Shown piece by piece: positions 1 to 9,584 of a DNA stretch of 64,000 nucleotides. Position 1 is the stretch's first letter, and each line of letters begins with the position of its first letter. Under the pieces are notes generated by a model. That model was not told the DNA's origin, ran no database searches, and saw only the letters and a list, made by a program, of their open reading frames with translations. The DNA comes from Devosia sp. (GTDB lineage: Bacteria; Pseudomonadota; Alphaproteobacteria; Rhizobiales; Devosiaceae): contig CP051235.1 in assembly GCA_017794705.1 (NCBI GenBank), positions 183,010 to 247,009 of the forward strand. The letters run 5' to 3'. A program made the position numbers and the translations under genes.

Positions 1-1172
<1,172 letters not shown>

Positions 1173-1176
1173 GCAC

Positions 1177-1203
1177 AAAAAAGGGGGCCGGTTGGCCCCC
1201 TTT
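1177..1203. terminator. Bidirectional rho-independent terminator
   Basis: A perfect 7-bp stem GGGGGCC/GGCCCCC with a GGTT loop sits between the convergent ABC-F gene and glnA. It is flanked by six A on the left and three T on the right. Read on the minus strand, the hairpin is followed by six T, so it is best suited to ending glnA transcripts; it is weaker on the plus strand. Confidence 0.8.
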
Positions 1204-1225
1204 CACATTCCGGTTTCCGGCCTGA

Positions 1226-2635
1226 TCAGGCCGAATAGTACATTTCGAATTCAACCGGATGCGGGGTGTGTTCGAACTTGATGACTTCTTCCATCTTCAG
1301 TTCGATGTAGGCATCGATCTGGTCGTCGTCGAAGACGCCGCCGGCCTTGAGGAAGTCGCGGTCGCCATCGAGGTTCTCGAGGGCTTCACGCAGCGAACCG
1401 CAGACGGTCGGGATGTCGGCCAGTTCTTCGGGCGGCAGTTCGTAAAGATCCTTGTCCATCGGATCGCCCGGATCGACCTTGTTCTGGATGCCGTCGAGTC
1501 CGGCCATGAGCATGGCGGAGAAGGCCAGGTAGGGGTTGGCCATCGGGTCGGGGAAGCGGACTTCCAGTCGCTTGGACTTCGGCGACTGGCCGAAGGGAAT
1601 GCGGCAGGAGGCCGAGCGATTGCGGGCCGAGTAGGCCAGCAGCACGGGGGCTTCAAAGCCCGGGACCAGACGCTTGTAGGAGTTGGTCGACGGGTTGGTG
1701 AAGGCGTTGATGGCCTTGGCGTGCTTGATGATGCCGCCGATGTACCACAGGCATTCCTGGCTCAGACCGGCATAGAGGTCGCCGGCGAACAGGGGCTTGC
1801 CGTCCTTCCAGATCGACTGGTGGCAGTGCATGCCGGTGCCGTTGTCGCCGTAAATAGGCTTCGGCATGAAGGTTGCGGTCTTGCCATAGGCGTTGGCGAC
1901 CTGCTGGACGACATACTTGTAGATCTGCACCGAGTCAGCGGACGCGATGATCGGCTGGAACTTGATGCCGAGTTCGTGCTGGGCGGACGCCACTTCGTGG
2001 TGGTGCTTTTCGATGATCACGCCCATTTCGCCCATGACCGTCAGCATTTCGCCACGGATGTCTTGCGCGCTGTCGAGCGGCGGGACCGGGAAATAGCCCT
2101 TCTTGGTGCCGATATGGTGGCCGGAGTTGCCGGCTTCATATTCAGCATCATTGTTGGTGGGCAGTTCGAAATGGTCGAGCTTGAACCCGGTGTTGTAGGG
2201 CGTTGCGGAGTAACGCACGTCATCAAAGAGGAAGAATTCGGGTTCCGGACCGAACACTACGGCATCGCCGATACCCGAAGACTTGACGTAGGCTTCTGCC
2301 TTCTTGGCCGTGGTGCGCGGGTCGCGGTTGTACGGCTGGTAGGTGTCCGGCTCCAGGATGTCGCAGTTCACGGCGAGGGTGGACTGGCCGAAGAACGGAT
2401 CAATGTAGGAAGCGTTCAGATCGGGCATCAGGACCATGTCGGACTCGTTGATGGCCTTCCAGCCGGCAATCGAGGAGCCATCGAACATGATGCCTTCCTC
2501 AAACGAGTCCTCGTCCATGGCGGACTGGTCCATGGTCACGTGCTGCATCTTGCCGCGCGGGTCGGTGAAGCGCAGGTCGACGAACTTGATTTCTTCGTCC
2601 TTGATTTTCTTGATGATGTCCTGAGCAGTCGTCAT
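1226..2635 (-). CDS. glnA: Glutamine synthetase type I
   Basis: Catalyses ATP-dependent formation of glutamine from glutamate and ammonium in the cytoplasm, as a dodecamer. The protein has 469 residues, the usual type I length, with the N-terminal [12 protein letters not shown] segment, the active-site NRSASCRIP stretch and the adenylylation tyrosine at about residue 398 in DLYELPPEE, so regulation by GlnE is expected. The ATG at 2635 is preferred over the adjacent GTG at 2638 because AGGA lies 7 bases before the ATG and because it gives the usual MTTAQD start. It lies 52 bases behind glnB on the same strand, so the two are probably cotranscribed and nitrogen-controlled. Confidence 0.97.
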   Translation of the reverse strand: MTTAQDIIKKIKDEEIKFVDLRFTDPRGKMQHVTMDQSAMDEDSFEEGIMFDGSSIAGWKAINESDMVLMPDLNASYIDPFFGQSTLAVNCDILEPDTYQPYNRDPRTTAKKAEAYVKSSGIGDAVVFGPEPEFFLFDDVRYSATPYNTGFKLDHFELPTNNDAEYEAGNSGHHIGTKKGYFPVPPLDSAQDIRGEMLTVMGEMGVIIEKHHHEVASAQHELGIKFQPIIASADSVQIYKYVVQQVANAYGKTATFMPKPIYGDNGTGMHCHQSIWKDGKPLFAGDLYAGLSQECLWYIGGIIKHAKAINAFTNPSTNSYKRLVPGFEAPVLLAYSARNRSASCRIPFGQSPKSKRLEVRFPDPMANPYLAFSAMLMAGLDGIQNKVDPGDPMDKDLYELPPEELADIPTVCGSLREALENLDGDRDFLKAGGVFDDDQIDAYIELKMEEVIKFEHTPHPVEFEMYYSA

Positions 2636-2687
2636 CACTATTTCCTTTGATGCTTAGGTTGATAGGGGTGGCGCGATGCGCCGTAAC

Positions 2688-3038
<351 letters not shown>

Positions 3039-3080
3039 TCATCCCGCAAGAGGGTGTTCATGAGGGTGTGACCCGCGTCA

Positions 3081-3096
3081 TGCATGCTCCATGCCA
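3081..3096 (-). promoter_or_regulatory. Candidate sigma-54 (-24/-12) promoter of glnBA
   Basis: The minus strand reads TGGCATGGAGCATGCA. The invariant GG and GC are separated by exactly 10 bases as required for RpoN, and 14 of the 16 positions fit TGGCACG-N4-TTGCA. It lies 55 bases upstream of the glnB start. glnB promoters of rhizobia are commonly sigma-54/NtrC controlled (family knowledge). I see no clear NtrC enhancer pair. Confidence 0.55.
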
Positions 3097-3433
3097 GCCC
3101 CATGCCGTCCCAATAAACTGTGCGATAACAGAGTGTTATGTTCAGCATTGAGGGCGGTTGAGGCAGGCGCACTGCGCTATCTGCCTATTGTTTAAGCAGA
3201 TTGCTTAATCTCTTGCCAGTGCCACGGCCAGCGATCGAACGGGTGCCCAATGACCGCGCAGCGTGGTCGTGAGCGTTGTCGGTTTCTTTGTGTATCGCGT
3301 TGAAATCACAATTTGGACGGAAAGGGCGGCAGGAGTAGCGCTGGCGCGGCAATTTTCGCCGCATTCAGGTTTTGACTGTCCCGAGTTTTCAGGATAGACC
3401 GGCGCGAAATTTGGCGACCGGCCCTCTGGAACA
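3097..3433. other. Intergenic region glnB / tRNA-Leu with two inverted repeats
   Basis: No convincing gene is seen here. Two perfect inverted repeats occur: ATAACA-GAG-TGTTAT at 3125-3139 and TTAAGCA-GAT-TGCTTAA at 3192-3208. Both lie upstream of the glnB promoter and could be operators. The second also overlaps the end of a spurious antisense frame. Neither has the T-run of a terminator. Confidence 0.5.
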
Positions 3434-3518
3434 GCGGGTGTGGTGGAATTGGTAGACACGCGAGATTTAGGTTCTCGTGCCGCAAGGTGTGGGGGTTCGA
3501 GTCCCTTCACCCGCACCA
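3434..3518 (+). tRNA. tRNA-Leu (TAG)
   Basis: An 85-base class II tRNA with CCA encoded. The acceptor GCGGGTG pairs with CACCCGC, followed by discriminator A and CCA. Anticodon stem CGAGA/TCTCG closes the loop TTTAGGT with anticodon TAG (3468-3470), reading CUA. It has a long variable arm and a TTCGAGT T-loop. It lies just ahead of tig. Confidence 0.96.
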
Positions 3519-3593
3519 GCCGGCCCGGACGCCGCCAGCAGTCAAACACGGCTCGAAAGAGCGCCGCGAAATCATCAAGACGGGAATAACCGA

Positions 3594-5024
3594 ATGCAAG
3601 TGACCGAGACCCTGAACGAAGGGCTGAAGCGCAAACTGGAACTGACCATCCCTGCCGATGATCTGGCCAGCCGCCGCGACAACAAGCTGAGTGAGCTGAA
3701 ATCGCAGATCAACCTGAAGGGTTTCCGCCCCGGCAAAGTGCCAACGTCGCATCTGAAGAATGTGTATGGGCGTTCGGTGATGTCCGAGATCATGCAGGAA
3801 GCCATCAACTCGACCGTGCAGGGCGCACTCACCGAGCGAGAAGAACGCGCCGCCACGCAACCCAAGGTCGACATGACCGAGGATCAGGGCGAGATCAACC
3901 GCATTCTGGACGGCACCGCCGATCTGAAGGTCGAGGTCTCATACGAAGTGCTGCCCGAAATCAAGCTGATGGACTTCAAGAAGATTTCCATCGAGCGTCC
4001 GGTCGTGCCGGTGTCCGACGAAGTCGTCGCCAAGGAAGTTGACCGGCTTTATGCGGAGCGCCGCGAGTATGAAGAAAAGGACGAAAAGGCAAAGGTCGCC
4101 AAGGGCGACCGCGTGGGCCTGAAGTTCGTCGGCAAGATTGATGGCGAGCCGTTTGCCGGTGGTTCATCCGACCACGCTCACCTTGTGGTCGGCGCCGGCC
4201 AGTATGTTCCCGGTTTCGAGGAGCAGTTGGTGGGCCTGAAGAAGGGCGGCACCAAGGAACTAAAGATCACCTTCCCGGAAGATTATGCGAATGACGATCT
4301 GGCCGGAAAGGACGCGACCTTCGACGTTGAAGTGCTGCACATCGATACGCCGAAGGAAGGCAAGCTGGACGATGATTTCGCCAAGACGCTCGGTTTTGAG
4401 GACCTGAATGGTCTGAAGGACGCTGTGCGCGGCCAGATCGAGCAGAGCCATGTTTCGATGGCGCGTCAGCGGGTAAAGCGTCAGGTGCTGGATGCGCTGG
4501 ACGAGAACCACAAGATTGACCTGCCCGAAGATCTGGTGAACGGCGAGTTCAACACGATCTGGGAGCGTGTGACGCACGATATCGAGCATCACGGCAAGAG
4601 CTTTGGAGACGAAGGCACCACTGAAGAAGAGGCGCGTCAGCAGTATCGCGAGATCGCCGAGCGCCGTGTGCGGCTGGGCCTGGTTGTTGCTGAAGTCGGC
4701 AACAAGAACGACATCAAGGTGACCGAGGAAGAGCACCAGCAGGCGCTGATCCGCGAAGTGCAGCGCTTCCCGGGCCAGGAACAGCAGGTCTATGACTTCT
4801 ATCGCAACAACGCTCAGGCTTTGGCTGGGCTGCGGGCGCCCGTTTTCGAAGACAAGGTTGTCGATTTCATTGCCGAACTTGCCGAGATCAAGGACGTCGA
4901 AATGTCCCGTGATGAACTGGTCAAGCTGATCGAACTGATCGATGACGAGGACATGGGTGGAGCTCACGTGCATGATCATGACCACGATCATGATCACGAC
5001 CATGACCACGATCACAGTCACTGA
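3594..5024 (+). CDS. tig: Trigger factor (ribosome-associated chaperone, peptidyl-prolyl isomerase)
   Basis: Binds the ribosome exit tunnel and nascent chains. The 476-residue protein has the N-terminal ribosome-docking signature GFRPGKVP near residue 45, an FKBP-type PPIase domain in the middle (GDRVGLKFVGKIDG..., YVPGFEEQLVGLKKG) and the helical C-terminal chaperone domain. The ATG at 3594 fits the family start MQVTETLNEGLKR; longer in-frame starts run into tRNA-Leu. Unusually, it ends in an alternating His/Asp tail after GGAHVHDH, resembling the metal-binding tail of SlyD. In related genomes tig leads the clpP-clpX-lon block; here nearly 4 kb of other genes separate it from clpP. Confidence 0.97.
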   Translation: MQVTETLNEGLKRKLELTIPADDLASRRDNKLSELKSQINLKGFRPGKVPTSHLKNVYGRSVMSEIMQEAINSTVQGALTEREERAATQPKVDMTEDQGEINRILDGTADLKVEVSYEVLPEIKLMDFKKISIERPVVPVSDEVVAKEVDRLYAERREYEEKDEKAKVAKGDRVGLKFVGKIDGEPFAGGSSDHAHLVVGAGQYVPGFEEQLVGLKKGGTKELKITFPEDYANDDLAGKDATFDVEVLHIDTPKEGKLDDDFAKTLGFEDLNGLKDAVRGQIEQSHVSMARQRVKRQVLDALDENHKIDLPEDLVNGEFNTIWERVTHDIEHHGKSFGDEGTTEEEARQQYREIAERRVRLGLVVAEVGNKNDIKVTEEEHQQALIREVQRFPGQEQQVYDFYRNNAQALAGLRAPVFEDKVVDFIAELAEIKDVEMSRDELVKLIELIDDEDMGGAHVHDHDHDHDHDHDHDHSH

Positions 5025-5048
5025 GCCGACGGGCATCTGATCTGAACG

Positions 5049-5077
5049 AAGGGGCTTCCGCTGGGAGCCCCTTTTTT
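5049..5077 (+). terminator. Rho-independent terminator of tig
   Basis: GGGGCT (5051-5056) pairs with AGCCCC (5066-5071), followed by six T. It lies 25 bases after the tig stop codon. Confidence 0.85.
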
Positions 5078-5121
5078 CGTGCGGGGATTACGGGCAGACT
5101 TGGCCCTAGAGGACAAAGACA

Positions 5122-6615
5122 ATGAGAGCCGACAGGTTTGCTTCGCCGCATGCATTGCTTTCGCCGCAGGAAATGGCGCGTGCGGATGCGCTGGCGGTCA
5201 AGCACGGCGTGGCGTCGCTGACGCTGATGGCCAATGCGGGGCAGGCGGTTTTTGATGCCGTGGTTGCGCACTATTCACCGCGCCAGACGGTGGTGCTTTG
5301 TGGGCCGGGCGACAATGGCGGCGATGGATATGTGGTGGCGCGGCTGTTGAAGCAGGCGGGGTGGCCGGTGCGGGTGGCGCATCTTGGCGACCCGGACACG
5401 CTTAGGGGTGATGCCAGGGAACATGCCGGGCGCTGGGACGGGCGGTCACAGGCAGCCAAGGCGGGTGCCCTGAAAGACGCTGAACTGATTGTCGATGCCC
5501 TGTTGGGCGCCGGGCTGGATCGGGATGTGGGCGGAGATCTGGCGGCGCTGGTGAAGGCTGTGAACGGCAGCGGGGTTCCGGTGGTGGCAGTGGACATGCC
5601 GACCGGCGTTGACGGGGCGACAGGGCAGGTTCGCGGCGCGGCAATCCGGGCGGATCGGACGGTGACATTCTTCCGCAAAAAGCCAGGGCATTTGATTTTG
5701 CCCGGTAAGCAGCTGTGCGGGGACCTGACCTGCGTATCGATCGGGATTCCGGACCGGGTGCTTGAGGAGATCGGTCCACAGACCTTCGAGAACGCGCCGG
5801 ACCAATGGGCGTTGCCCGGTGTCTGCGGAGAGGGACACAAGTACGACCGCGGACATTGTGTCGTGGTCAGCGGAGATGAGTTGCACACCGGCGCTGCACG
5901 ACTGGCGGCGCGGGGTGCGGCACGGGCCGGGGCGGGACTGGTGACGCTTGTGGGGGAACGCGAGGCATTGCAGGTGCACGCGGCCCATGTGACCGCGATC
6001 ATGTTGGCTGAGGTGGTGGATGCGGACCAACTGCGCCGACTGCTGGAGGACAGGCGCAAGAATGCGGTTGTGATCGGACCGGCGCTGGGTGCGGGCGAGG
6101 GGACGCCAGCACTGGTGGAGGTGGCGCTGAAGTCAGGTGCAGCGTGCGTGATTGACGCGGATGCGATTTCGGCATTTGCGGACAAGCCCAAAAGATTGTT
6201 TGACCTGATCAAGGGGCTGCCGGACCGGCCGGTTGTGCTGACGCCACACGGGGGCGAGTTCACCCGGATATTCGCGCATCGGGAAGGCGACGGAAAGCTG
6301 CAGGCGGCGCGGGCGGCGGCGAAACGGTCGGGCGCGACGATTGTCTACAAGGGGCCGGACACGGTAATTGCCGGGTCGGACGGCTGGGCGGCGATCAACG
6401 CCAATGCGCCGGCCACTTTGGCGACGGCGGGGAGCGGCGATGTTTTGGCCGGGCTGATCGGCGGGTTGCTGGCGCAGGGCATGGCTGGTCCGGAGGCGGC
6501 CGCCGCGGGGGTGTGGCTGCACGGTGAGGCGGCGAACCGGTTTGGCGGGCGGGGTCTTGTTGCTGACGATCTGCCGGAATTCATTCCGGCTGCCTTTGCG
6601 GCGCTGGAAGGTTAG
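5122..6615 (+). CDS. nnr: Bifunctional NAD(P)HX epimerase / ADP-dependent NAD(P)HX dehydratase
   Basis: Repairs hydrated NADH and NADPH: the N-terminal YjeF_N half epimerises R- and S-NAD(P)HX, and the C-terminal ribokinase-like half dehydrates the S form. The fused length of 497 residues is normal. The N-terminal half shows GPGDNGGDGYVVARLL; the C-terminal half shows the TPHGGEF motif and the ATP-site loop LATAGSGDVLAGLIGGLL. An AGAGGA ribosome-binding site lies 9 bases before the ATG. Its stop overlaps that of the convergent P450 gene (shared TTAG). In many Rhizobiales this gene is next to glnB; here it is separated from it by tig. Confidence 0.94.
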   Translation: MRADRFASPHALLSPQEMARADALAVKHGVASLTLMANAGQAVFDAVVAHYSPRQTVVLCGPGDNGGDGYVVARLLKQAGWPVRVAHLGDPDTLRGDAREHAGRWDGRSQAAKAGALKDAELIVDALLGAGLDRDVGGDLAALVKAVNGSGVPVVAVDMPTGVDGATGQVRGAAIRADRTVTFFRKKPGHLILPGKQLCGDLTCVSIGIPDRVLEEIGPQTFENAPDQWALPGVCGEGHKYDRGHCVVVSGDELHTGAARLAARGAARAGAGLVTLVGEREALQVHAAHVTAIMLAEVVDADQLRRLLEDRRKNAVVIGPALGAGEGTPALVEVALKSGAACVIDADAISAFADKPKRLFDLIKGLPDRPVVLTPHGGEFTRIFAHREGDGKLQAARAAAKRSGATIVYKGPDTVIAGSDGWAAINANAPATLATAGSGDVLAGLIGGLLAQGMAGPEAAAAGVWLHGEAANRFGGRGLVADDLPEFIPAAFAALEG

Positions 6616-7853
6616 GCCGTCACCATCAGGTTTTCGAGACCGTGGAAGTGGTAGACCTTCTTGAACCGCGGCGTTTCGGCCAATTTCAGGTTTGGCAGGC
6701 GAGAGAAGAGGACGCCGAGCGCGACCTGGAGCTCAAGCCGGGCGAGGGGCGCGCCGATGCAGAAGTGAATGCCGGCACCGAAACTGACGTTGGCATTGTC
6801 CTGCCGGTAGGGGTCAAATGTGTCGGGGTCCTCGAACCGTTTGGGGTCGTGATTGGCAGCGCCGAGCAGCAGGCCGATTTCGTCGCCGACGTTGAGCTTG
6901 ATGCCGCCGGGCAGATCGACGGGCTCAAGTGCGTAGCGGGTAAACATGTGAAGTGGCGCAGTGTGGCGGAGGCATTCCTCGACGGTCGCAGCAGTCTGTT
7001 CGGCGGTGCTGAACATCTTGTTGAGGTCCAGCCCGCTTTCGAGAACGGTTTTGATGGCATTGCCGGTTTGATGAACGGTTGCCTCGTGGCCGGCATTGAG
7101 CAGCAGGATGATGGTGGAGACCAGTTCGTCCTCGGTCAGGTGCTGGCCTTTGGATTCCGTCTGGATCATGTGCGAAATCAAATCGTGCCGCGGTTCGGCG
7201 CGGCGCTCGGCGATCAGTTCACGCAGATATTCGGCAAACTCCCGGGCCGCCTCGTTGGCGCGGAGTTCGTCCATGCGGGTGCGCCCGTACATGTACATGG
7301 CGACCATCTGGTGTGACCAGGAAACGAGTTGAGGCGCCATGTCCTGGGGCACGCCGAGCATTTCGGCGATGATGAAGACCGGGATGGGGGCGGCGTAGGT
7401 TTCGATCAGGTCGACGGGCTTGCTGAAATCCAGCTTGCCGAGCAGGCCGGTGGCCATTTCTTCGACCCTGGGGCGCATCTGTTCGATCTGCCGGGAGACG
7501 AAAGCGCGATTGACCAGGGTGCGGATGCGGGTGTGGTCCGGCGGCTCGATGCTGAGCAGGGAATGGGCTTCGGCGGCGTCAAAATGCGGGGTGTGGGCGA
7601 GGGGGGCGGGCCAACCCAATTCCTCGCGGGTGGCGACGTGCAGCACCTGGCGGCCAAAGCGCTTGTCGCGGAACAGGCGGTTGACGTCGTCCCAGCCAGC
7701 GAAGCACCACATCTCGTAGTCCTGCCAATAGAAGGTGGGACTGGCGGAGTGGCGCTTAGCATAAAATTCATAAGGATTCTGAACGAAATCCCCGTCCTGC
7801 GGGGACTGCGCTATAGGGAACAGGCTTACTGACTTCAAACCGGGACTACTCAT
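6612..7853 (-). CDS. Cytochrome P450
   Basis: A soluble bacterial class I P450 monooxygenase of 413 residues. The heme loop FGAGIHFCIG places the thiolate at Cys365. The I-helix oxygen-binding segment is AGHEAT (254-259) and the K-helix ExxR is E293-R296. The ATG at 7853 gives a normal length; longer starts exist up to 7982 but would overlap the promoter and ribosome-binding site of the divergent NYN gene, and have no better ribosome-binding site. No ferredoxin, ferredoxin reductase or biosynthetic partner is nearby, so the substrate cannot be inferred. The divergent gap to the NYN gene is only 66 bases. Confidence 0.92.
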   Translation of the reverse strand: MSSPGLKSVSLFPIAQSPQDGDFVQNPYEFYAKRHSASPTFYWQDYEMWCFAGWDDVNRLFRDKRFGRQVLHVATREELGWPAPLAHTPHFDAAEAHSLLSIEPPDHTRIRTLVNRAFVSRQIEQMRPRVEEMATGLLGKLDFSKPVDLIETYAAPIPVFIIAEMLGVPQDMAPQLVSWSHQMVAMYMYGRTRMDELRANEAAREFAEYLRELIAERRAEPRHDLISHMIQTESKGQHLTEDELVSTIILLLNAGHEATVHQTGNAIKTVLESGLDLNKMFSTAEQTAATVEECLRHTAPLHMFTRYALEPVDLPGGIKLNVGDEIGLLLGAANHDPKRFEDPDTFDPYRQDNANVSFGAGIHFCIGAPLARLELQVALGVLFSRLPNLKLAETPRFKKVYHFHGLENLMVTA

Positions 7854-7919
7854 TGCCAACTTGTGCGGCCCGGATGCGGCGAAATCAAGTGGCGCCATAT
7901 TTTGAGAACGGAGGACATA

Positions 7920-8642
7920 ATGCCTCAGGAAACGCAGCGGCCGAGACTGGCTGTTTTGATAGATGGGCAAAATATTTCCCACACCATTGCTGCGAAATTG
8001 TTCCTAGAAGTGTCGAAGATTGGCGACGCAAGCCTACGAAGAGTTTACGGCGACTTCAGTGGTGGACAGTTGAAAGGTTGGTCCGACAAATTGGAGGCGC
8101 ACGGAATGTCGGCGCTTCATCAGCCGTCGGCTGTGAAAGGCAAGAATGCCTCGGACATCGCGCTGATCGTCGACGCGATGGACTTGTTGCTAAAAAACGG
8201 AAAATGGCTGGATGGGTTCTGCATCGTCTCGTCCGACAGCGATTTCACAAGGTTGGCAGTTGCGATCCGAGACGAGGGGCGTGAAGTGTTCGGGTTCGGC
8301 GGGAAAAAAACGCCAGTAAGCTTTCGTAACGCATGCACAAGTTTCCAGGTGCTCGACATTACGGCGAAAACGAAGACGAACGTCGACAAGAAGCTTCTGC
8401 CGCTATCACTTGCGCTGCCAATTATGCGGTTGGCGGTAGAGCACTGCTCGGCTGGCGAGGACTGGGTCGAATTCAGCAAAGTTGCAAACTACCTCGGCAA
8501 AGAACACCCGGATCTCAGACCCGGTCTCTACGGATCCGCCAAACTGTCCGGTCTTTTTGCCAAATCAGGTGCCTTTGAATTCAACGCGCCGAAAACAGGC
8601 CCAATGAAAATTCGATGCGTGCGGCAATCCAAGGCTGCGTGA
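7920..8642 (+). CDS. NYN-domain (PIN-like) putative nuclease with C-terminal OST-HTH/LOTUS-like domain
   Basis: A 240-residue protein. Residues about 8-145 form an NYN/LabA-like PIN-fold domain with the expected acidic residues: D15 in LIDGQN, D79 and D85 in SDIALIVDAM, and D106/D108 in SSDSDF. Residues about 160-235 resemble an OST-HTH/LOTUS RNA-binding domain (LPLSLALPIMRLAVEH... FSKVANYLGKEHP). A metal-dependent ribonuclease is the family expectation; the target is unknown. GGAGG lies 5 bases before the ATG and fixes the start. Base composition looks more AT-rich than the neighbours, and the gene interrupts the usual tig-clpP order, so acquisition by transfer is plausible. Confidence 0.85.
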   Translation: MPQETQRPRLAVLIDGQNISHTIAAKLFLEVSKIGDASLRRVYGDFSGGQLKGWSDKLEAHGMSALHQPSAVKGKNASDIALIVDAMDLLLKNGKWLDGFCIVSSDSDFTRLAVAIRDEGREVFGFGGKKTPVSFRNACTSFQVLDITAKTKTNVDKKLLPLSLALPIMRLAVEHCSAGEDWVEFSKVANYLGKEHPDLRPGLYGSAKLSGLFAKSGAFEFNAPKTGPMKIRCVRQSKAA

Positions 8643-8676
8643 ACGATTGCTTGAGCGGTCTGGATTGACTAGCCCC

Positions 8677-8705
8677 CTTGTCCCCAGCCACATTCGCGCC
8701 TATTT
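8677..8705 (+). promoter_or_regulatory. Candidate RpoH (sigma-32) heat-shock promoter of clpP
   Basis: CTTG (8677-8680), an 18-base spacer and CCTATTT (8699-8705) match the alphaproteobacterial RpoH consensus CTTG-N17/18-CYTATNT exactly. It lies 85 bases upstream of clpP. A similar element precedes lon. Confidence 0.65.
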
Positions 8706-8790
8706 GCGTCTTTACCGCCCGTTAAGGGCGCATCGTCTGCAATCGGCGCGAAATCCTGATGCCGATTCGATCCCACCGGAGAGCTGCTGA

Positions 8791-9420
8791 ATGAAAGACC
8801 CGATCGATACCTATATGAATACGCTTGTGCCGATGGTGGTCGAGCAGTCGAACCGCGGCGAGCGCGCCTATGACATCTATTCGCGGCTGCTCAAGGAGCG
8901 GATCATTTTCGTGACCGGTCCGATCGAGGACAATGTGGCCTCGCTGATCGTGGCGCAGCTCCTGTTCCTCGAATCGGAGAACCCGAAAAAAGAGATTTCG
9001 ATGTACATCAACTCGCCTGGCGGCGTGGTGACATCGGGTCTGGGTATCTACGACACGATGCAGTTCATCCGTCCTGCGGTTGCGACATTGTGTATCGGTC
9101 AGGCCGCATCCATGGGTTCGCTTCTGCTGACGGCCGGTGAAAAGGACATGCGCGGCGCGCTGCCGAATGCGCGGGTTCTGCTGCACCAGCCGTCGGGCGG
9201 TTTCCAGGGCCAGGCTTCCGACATCGAGCGGCATGCGGAGGATATTGTTAAGCTGAAACGGCGGCTTAACGAGATCTACGTGAAGCACACCGGTCAGGAT
9301 TATGACACAATCGAGAAGACACTGGACCGCGACTACATGATGAGCGCGGAAGCCTCGAAGGAGTTCGGGCTGATCGACCATGTGTATGAAAAACGCGAGG
9401 TGCCCAACGAGGGCAAGTGA
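8791..9420 (+). CDS. clpP: ATP-dependent Clp protease proteolytic subunit
   Basis: A serine peptidase of 209 residues that forms the tetradecameric barrel used by ClpX and ClpA. The catalytic triad is visible: Ser107 in GQAASMGS, His132 in LLHQPSGG and Asp181 in LDRDYMMSA. Oligomerisation and head regions are intact. A GGAGAG ribosome-binding site precedes the ATG. It is followed 164 bases later by its partner clpX and preceded by a consensus heat-shock promoter. Confidence 0.97.
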   Translation: MKDPIDTYMNTLVPMVVEQSNRGERAYDIYSRLLKERIIFVTGPIEDNVASLIVAQLLFLESENPKKEISMYINSPGGVVTSGLGIYDTMQFIRPAVATLCIGQAASMGSLLLTAGEKDMRGALPNARVLLHQPSGGFQGQASDIERHAEDIVKLKRRLNEIYVKHTGQDYDTIEKTLDRDYMMSAEASKEFGLIDHVYEKREVPNEGK

Positions 9421-9584
9421 CCGTAATTAACACTGTTTGGCGTTGACTGTGACCAGCCGTTCCGTTGCGATTGCACGGGGCGGCGCTGGTCTTTAAGGTT
9501 CGGTACGGCTTACAGTTTGTTTAAGTCTACAAGGTAGCGTGAATGCCCCAGGATAGGGCAATGCGCAAACTCAGGAGTGACTGA

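Noticed and set aside
1259..2650. A 463-codon plus-strand frame opposite glnA
   Set aside because: Antisense to a highly conserved glutamine synthetase; Val/Gly/Asp-rich translation typical of such shadows.
3205..3549. A 114-codon minus-strand frame across tRNA-Leu
   Set aside because: Runs through the tRNA gene and lacks a ribosome-binding site; not a protein gene.
9443..9471. TTGACT with a poor TGCGAT -10 as a clpX promoter
   Set aside because: The -10 fits badly; clpX may simply be read from clpP.
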